The notes beneath the pieces are model-generated. The model saw only the letters and a list, made by a program, of their open reading frames with translations, was not told the DNA's origin and made no database searches. Both the position numbers and the translations under genes were made by a program. Positions 25,048 through 27,583 of a stretch of DNA of 27,583 nucleotides are shown here, in pieces; the first letter of the stretch is position 1, and each line of letters begins with the position of its first letter. Source of the stretch: Paracoccaceae bacterium (lineage in GTDB: Bacteria; Pseudomonadota; Alphaproteobacteria; Rhodobacterales; Rhodobacteraceae); assembly GCA_013214715.1 (NCBI GenBank), contig JABSSB010000015.1, positions 1 through 27,583 on the forward strand, given 5' to 3'.

Positions 25048-26010
25048 ATGCGCGCTATTCGCGTGGGGGATGTGAACGCCCACCCGGAAATTACAGAAAT
25101 TCAGAAGCTTGACCCTCAGGCCAATGAAATCGGGGTGGAGGTCCGCGCCTGCGGTCTGAATTTTGCGGATTTGCTGATGATCCGCGGGCGATATCAGGAA
25201 AAGCCCGCCCTGCCCTTCACGCCGGGGCTTGAAGTGGCGGGGGTTGTGACCTCGGTCGGGTCCGGTGTCACCGGGTTTGCGACCGGGGATCGCGTGGCTG
25301 TCTATGCCGGTCAGGGCGGTCTGGCCGAGCATGGGTGTTTTGACGCGGCGCGGGCGACGCATATTCCGGACGCCATGCCGTTTGACCATGCGGCCGCTTT
25401 TCCAGTCGCCTATGGCACGTCGCATATTGCGTTGAACCATTGCGCCAGATTGCAGCCGGGCGAAACGCTGCTGGTCACCGGGGCGGCCGGCGGCGTCGGA
25501 CTGACGGCGGTCGAGATGGGCAAGCTGATGGGCGCGCGCGTGATCGCGCAGGCGCGCAGCGCGGACAAGCTGGCTGTGACCAAAGCTGCGGGCGCTGACA
25601 AGCTGATCGAAGGCTCCGAGACCCTGCGCGAGGCGGTCAAAGCGCTTGGCGGGGCTGACGTGGTCTATGACACAATCGGAGGAGATGTCTTCACGGCCGC
25701 CTTTCGCGCCACCAATCCGGGCGGGCGCGTGTTGCCCATCGGCTTTGCCGGAGGAGAGGTGCCGCAGATCCCGGCCAATCATCTGCTGGTCAAGAACCTG
25801 ACGGTCATCGGCTTTTACATTGGTGGCTATCTCAAGCATTTCCCACAGGTGATCACCGACAGCATGGCGCAGCTTTTTGACTGGTACACGCAGGGCAAAC
25901 TGTCTCCGCATATCGGCCAGACCCTGCCTTTGGCCGAATATGACCAGGGGCTGGAGTTGCTGCGCAGCCGTCAGGCGACTGGCAAAGTGATCATCCGGCC
26001 GCAGGACTGA
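25048..26010 (+). CDS. NADPH:quinone oxidoreductase-like protein (zinc-less MDR superfamily)
   Basis: A 320-residue medium-chain dehydrogenase/reductase. The N-terminal GroES-like domain contains VEVRACGLNFADLLMIRGRY and PFTPGLEVAGVVTSVGSGVT, characteristic of quinone oxidoreductases. The catalytic-zinc Cys and His positions of alcohol dehydrogenases are not conserved here. The Rossmann domain has the dinucleotide loop VTGAAGGVGLTAVEMGKLMG, and the tail GKVIIRPQD is typical. Such enzymes reduce quinones, enones or acyl-CoA derivatives with NADPH, and the exact substrate cannot be told. I chose the ATG at 25048 (MRAIRV), where the family begins, over an open frame from 24952. It is divergent from the XRE gene and overlaps the convergent LysR gene by 20 bases. 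Confidence 0.85.
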   Translation: MRAIRVGDVNAHPEITEIQKLDPQANEIGVEVRACGLNFADLLMIRGRYQEKPALPFTPGLEVAGVVTSVGSGVTGFATGDRVAVYAGQGGLAEHGCFDAARATHIPDAMPFDHAAAFPVAYGTSHIALNHCARLQPGETLLVTGAAGGVGLTAVEMGKLMGARVIAQARSADKLAVTKAAGADKLIEGSETLREAVKALGGADVVYDTIGGDVFTAAFRATNPGGRVLPIGFAGGEVPQIPANHLLVKNLTVIGFYIGGYLKHFPQVITDSMAQLFDWYTQGKLSPHIGQTLPLAEYDQGLELLRSRQATGKVIIRPQD

Positions 26011-26887
26011 CCGGGATCGGGCGCCGCTTGGGTGCGGGCAGGTTGGCAAAGGATTGCCGCAGAAGGACCGCGAGATCCTCGATCAGCTTGCGATTGGCGC
26101 TGTCGGCCCCGAACATATTGATCAGTTGCAGCGGCAGATCCGGCAGAGCGCCGCCATTCTCAATCTGCTCCAGATGCGGTGGTTCCGTCCCATCGATCAT
26201 CGTATGCACCGCCAGATCGGCGGCAACGGTCGCCTCGATCGTGCGGTCGCTGTCAGTTTCGACCACCATGTCCCAAGGCACCCCCGACTTGTCGAGCGCG
26301 GCGATCACCTTGGGCCGGAAGACACAAGAGCGCCCAAAGGCCAGTTTCAGCGGCCGCTGCCGCCAGGCCGAGCCATCTGGCGCGCCGATCCATCGCAAGG
26401 GCCGTTCGGCAATGGTTTCGCAATCGGGGTCGGCGACCACCTCGGTGGTGAGGATGAGGTCACATTCTCCGCGCTGAAACTGCGCCTTGAGCGAACGGGT
26501 AAACGAGGACACCAGTTGTACCTTCACCCGCGGATAGGCTGCGTTGAACCGTTGTAGCACCATCGGAATGGCCGGGTAGACAATGTCATGCGGCACGCCC
26601 AGCACGATCTCACCCTCATAGGCCTGATCGGTCAACCGCCCGATGGCTTCGTCATTCAGGGCCACCATCTTACGGGCATAGGCGAGCAATTGTTCGCCCG
26701 ACGCCGTCAGCGCGATGCGCCGCCCACTGCGGTCTAGCAGGTCAAGGCCCAGGATTTCTTCGAGGCGCTTCAACTGCATCGATACCGCCGATTGCGTCAG
26801 ATGCAGATAGCCCGCCGCGCGCGTCACACCGCCCGCATCGGCCACGGCCACAAAAGACCGCAGGGTCGTCAGATCAAGATTGCGCAT
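25991..26887 (-). CDS. LysR family transcriptional regulator (LrhA-like)
   Basis: A 298-residue LysR-type regulator. The N-terminal helix-turn-helix spans about residues 4-62 (LTTLRSFVAVADAGGVTRAA, then HLTQSAVSMQLKRLEEILGL), followed by the effector-binding domain beginning near EGEIVLGVPHDIV. The N-terminal region most resembles the LrhA group, whose effectors are poorly known. The gene is divergent from a DUF1127 small protein across 123 bases, a pairing I associate with Rhodobacteraceae, and probably regulates it. Its ribosome-binding AAGGTG lies inside a perfect palindrome directly upstream of the start. Its 3' end overlaps the end of the convergent oxidoreductase gene by 20 bases, with no terminator between. 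Confidence 0.9.
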   Translation of the reverse strand: MRNLDLTTLRSFVAVADAGGVTRAAGYLHLTQSAVSMQLKRLEEILGLDLLDRSGRRIALTASGEQLLAYARKMVALNDEAIGRLTDQAYEGEIVLGVPHDIVYPAIPMVLQRFNAAYPRVKVQLVSSFTRSLKAQFQRGECDLILTTEVVADPDCETIAERPLRWIGAPDGSAWRQRPLKLAFGRSCVFRPKVIAALDKSGVPWDMVVETDSDRTIEATVAADLAVHTMIDGTEPPHLEQIENGGALPDLPLQLINMFGADSANRKLIEDLAVLLRQSFANLPAPKRRPIPVSPAAG

Positions 26888-26888
26888 A

Positions 26889-26905
26889 CATCACACCTTG
26901 TGATG
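26889..26905 (-). promoter_or_regulatory. Palindrome enclosing the ribosome-binding site of the LysR gene
   Basis: The arms CATCACA (26889-26895) and TGTGATG (26899-26905) are perfect reverse complements around a 3-base centre, beginning two bases upstream of the start codon. On the minus strand the centre forms AAGGTG, the only plausible Shine-Dalgarno sequence for the gene. The dyad can act either as a DNA operator for autorepression or, in RNA, as a hairpin that hides the ribosome site. A second short dyad, ATCTG and CAGAT (26934-26938, 26942-26946), with the same 3-base spacing lies further into the gap. Confidence 0.5.
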
Positions 26906-27010
26906 GGTTTCGTCAAAAACATTCATTTCCATTATCTGCCACAGATCCCATATAAGGATCAAGAAAATTGAACACCCAACACAAACTCATCACAAACAGG
27001 AAAGATAGCC

Positions 27011-27214
27011 ATGACCACGATCGCCACCAACATCCCCGCCCGTCGCCCCTCCCTGCTGGCGCAACTGACGCTGGCTTTGACGGTGTGGCGTGAGCGTCAG
27101 GCTCTCAAACGGCTGGACGCCACAGCACTGGAAGATATCGGACTGAGCCGCAAGGATGCGCTTGTCGAAGCCTATCGCGGCTTGAGCCAGCTGCCTGCGC
27201 ATCGCGCCTGCTGA
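27011..27214 (+). CDS. DUF1127 domain small protein
   Basis: A 67-residue protein. The C-terminal half contains the DUF1127 (YjiS-like) signature: W-R-E-R followed by QALKRLDATALEDIGLSR and KDALVEAYRG (about residues 29-58), an arginine/leucine-rich helical motif. Small DUF1127 proteins in alphaproteobacteria have been tied to RNA metabolism and to phosphate or stress responses. The N-terminal part here (ARRPSLLAQLTLALTVW) is mildly hydrophobic and may be an amphipathic helix. AGGAAAG precedes the ATG. It is divergent from a LysR gene and followed by a strong terminator, so it forms a single-gene transcript. Confidence 0.88.
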   Translation: MTTIATNIPARRPSLLAQLTLALTVWRERQALKRLDATALEDIGLSRKDALVEAYRGLSQLPAHRAC

Positions 27215-27243
27215 CACAAAGCTAACACAGCTTCCTGTGCCTG

Positions 27244-27275
27244 GCCGTCCTTGCATCTGCAAGGGCGGCTTTTTT
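27244..27275 (+). terminator. Strong intrinsic terminator after the DUF1127 gene
   Basis: A 12-bp stem (27244-27255 with 27258-27269, one G-T type mismatch) with a minimal drawn loop of TC is followed directly by six T residues (27270-27275). The real loop would open by one or two pairs. It starts 30 bases after the DUF1127 stop and fits the standard factor-independent pattern. Confidence 0.9.
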
Positions 27276-27401
27276 AATGAATTTCGCAGCCAACCGGGAC
27301 AAGCTGTCTCTTGAAAAACCGTCTCTGCTTCACGATATTGGGATCAGATATGCGGGGCTGCCCGCATGAGGGGAAGCAGACAGATACATTTCGGAGACGA
27401 C

Positions 27402-27583
27402 ATGGCTGAGTATAGCACGGCACGCGTTGCCGCCGGCGCAAGAAGCGCAGAAATCGATCAGGGCCTGCGCGCCCATATGAACAAGGTCTACGGCACAATG
27501 TCCGTGGGCATGTTGATCACATTCGCGGCGGCTTGGGCGCTGTCGGGCCTGTCGGTCACCTCGGTGCCCACAGGGGCCGAAAC
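27402..27583 (+). CDS. Bax inhibitor-1/YccA family membrane protein (N-terminal part)
   Basis: The first 60 codons of a gene that continues past the window end. The translation begins MAEYSTARVAAGARSAEIDQ and continues GLRAHMNKVYGTMSVGMLIT into the first membrane segment (TFAAAWALSGLSV). This is the typical opening of alphaproteobacterial Bax-inhibitor-1/YccA proteins: a short polar N terminus with a conserved R-x-x-M-x-x-V-Y-x-x-M-x-x-G stretch, then seven membrane segments in the full protein. Family members are thought to be ion-leak channels or modulators of FtsH proteolysis. A GGAGA site lies seven bases before the ATG. The gene lies downstream of the strong DUF1127 terminator, so it has its own promoter. 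Confidence 0.85.
   Translation, partial: MAEYSTARVAAGARSAEIDQGLRAHMNKVYGTMSVGMLITFAAAWALSGLSVTSVPTGAE

Noticed and set aside
1..27583. Mobile elements, CRISPR arrays, tRNA or rRNA genes
   Set aside because: No transposase, integrase, spaced direct repeats, CCA-ending cloverleaf or rRNA-like stretches were recognised in reading either strand; a profile search could still find a degenerate element.

Overview
The window looks like chromosomal DNA of an alphaproteobacterium, most likely Rhodobacteraceae (Roseobacter group). This rests on high G+C coding sequence, a class II xylose-isomerase pathway with a ROK repressor, a PuuD-type membrane urate oxidase, an adjacent tamA-tamB pair and a LysR/DUF1127 gene pair. 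It is inference from protein character, not a database match. I see no rRNA, tRNA, CRISPR array, insertion sequence, integrase or plasmid/phage gene.

Layout. 1-290: remnant of an RTX calcium-binding repeat protein (minus), cut by the window edge and without a visible start. 351-2599: a LysR regulator divergent from puuD. 2721-9049: tamA-tamB, the outer-membrane translocation and assembly module. A long perfect inverted repeat (9055-9119) separates tamB from a convergent sugar-import operon. 9127-13270 (minus): xylF-xylH-xylG-glk, with a hairpin terminator/attenuator after xylF. 13436-16175 (plus): the divergent ROK repressor gene overlapping a secreted FG-GAP/ASPIC-UnbV protein. 16169-21132 (minus): xylB-xylA-galM-diheme peroxidase, a tight operon whose last gene meets the FG-GAP gene tail to tail. 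21208-24725 (minus): unknown lipoprotein, 8-oxoguanine deaminase, histidinol-phosphatase-like enzyme and an XRE regulator. 25048-27583: a quinone-oxidoreductase-like enzyme, a convergent LysR gene, a DUF1127 small protein with a strong terminator, and the start of a Bax-inhibitor-1/YccA membrane protein.

How the genes work together. The centre is a complete D-xylose module: XylF binds the sugar in the periplasm, XylH and XylG import it, GalM interconverts anomers, XylA makes xylulose and XylB phosphorylates it. Glucokinase in the transporter operon suggests that glucose also enters by this route. An AT-rich dyad in the ROK/xylF gap has a weaker relative in front of xylB. This is a good candidate for one repressor controlling both operons. 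Two secreted proteins, a diheme MauG/CCP-like enzyme and an FG-GAP/ASPIC-UnbV protein, are built into the two arms of this locus, and their role there is the least explained feature. Separately, puuD and the 8-oxoguanine deaminase could form a purine salvage/oxidation route, since the deaminase product, urate, is the PuuD substrate.
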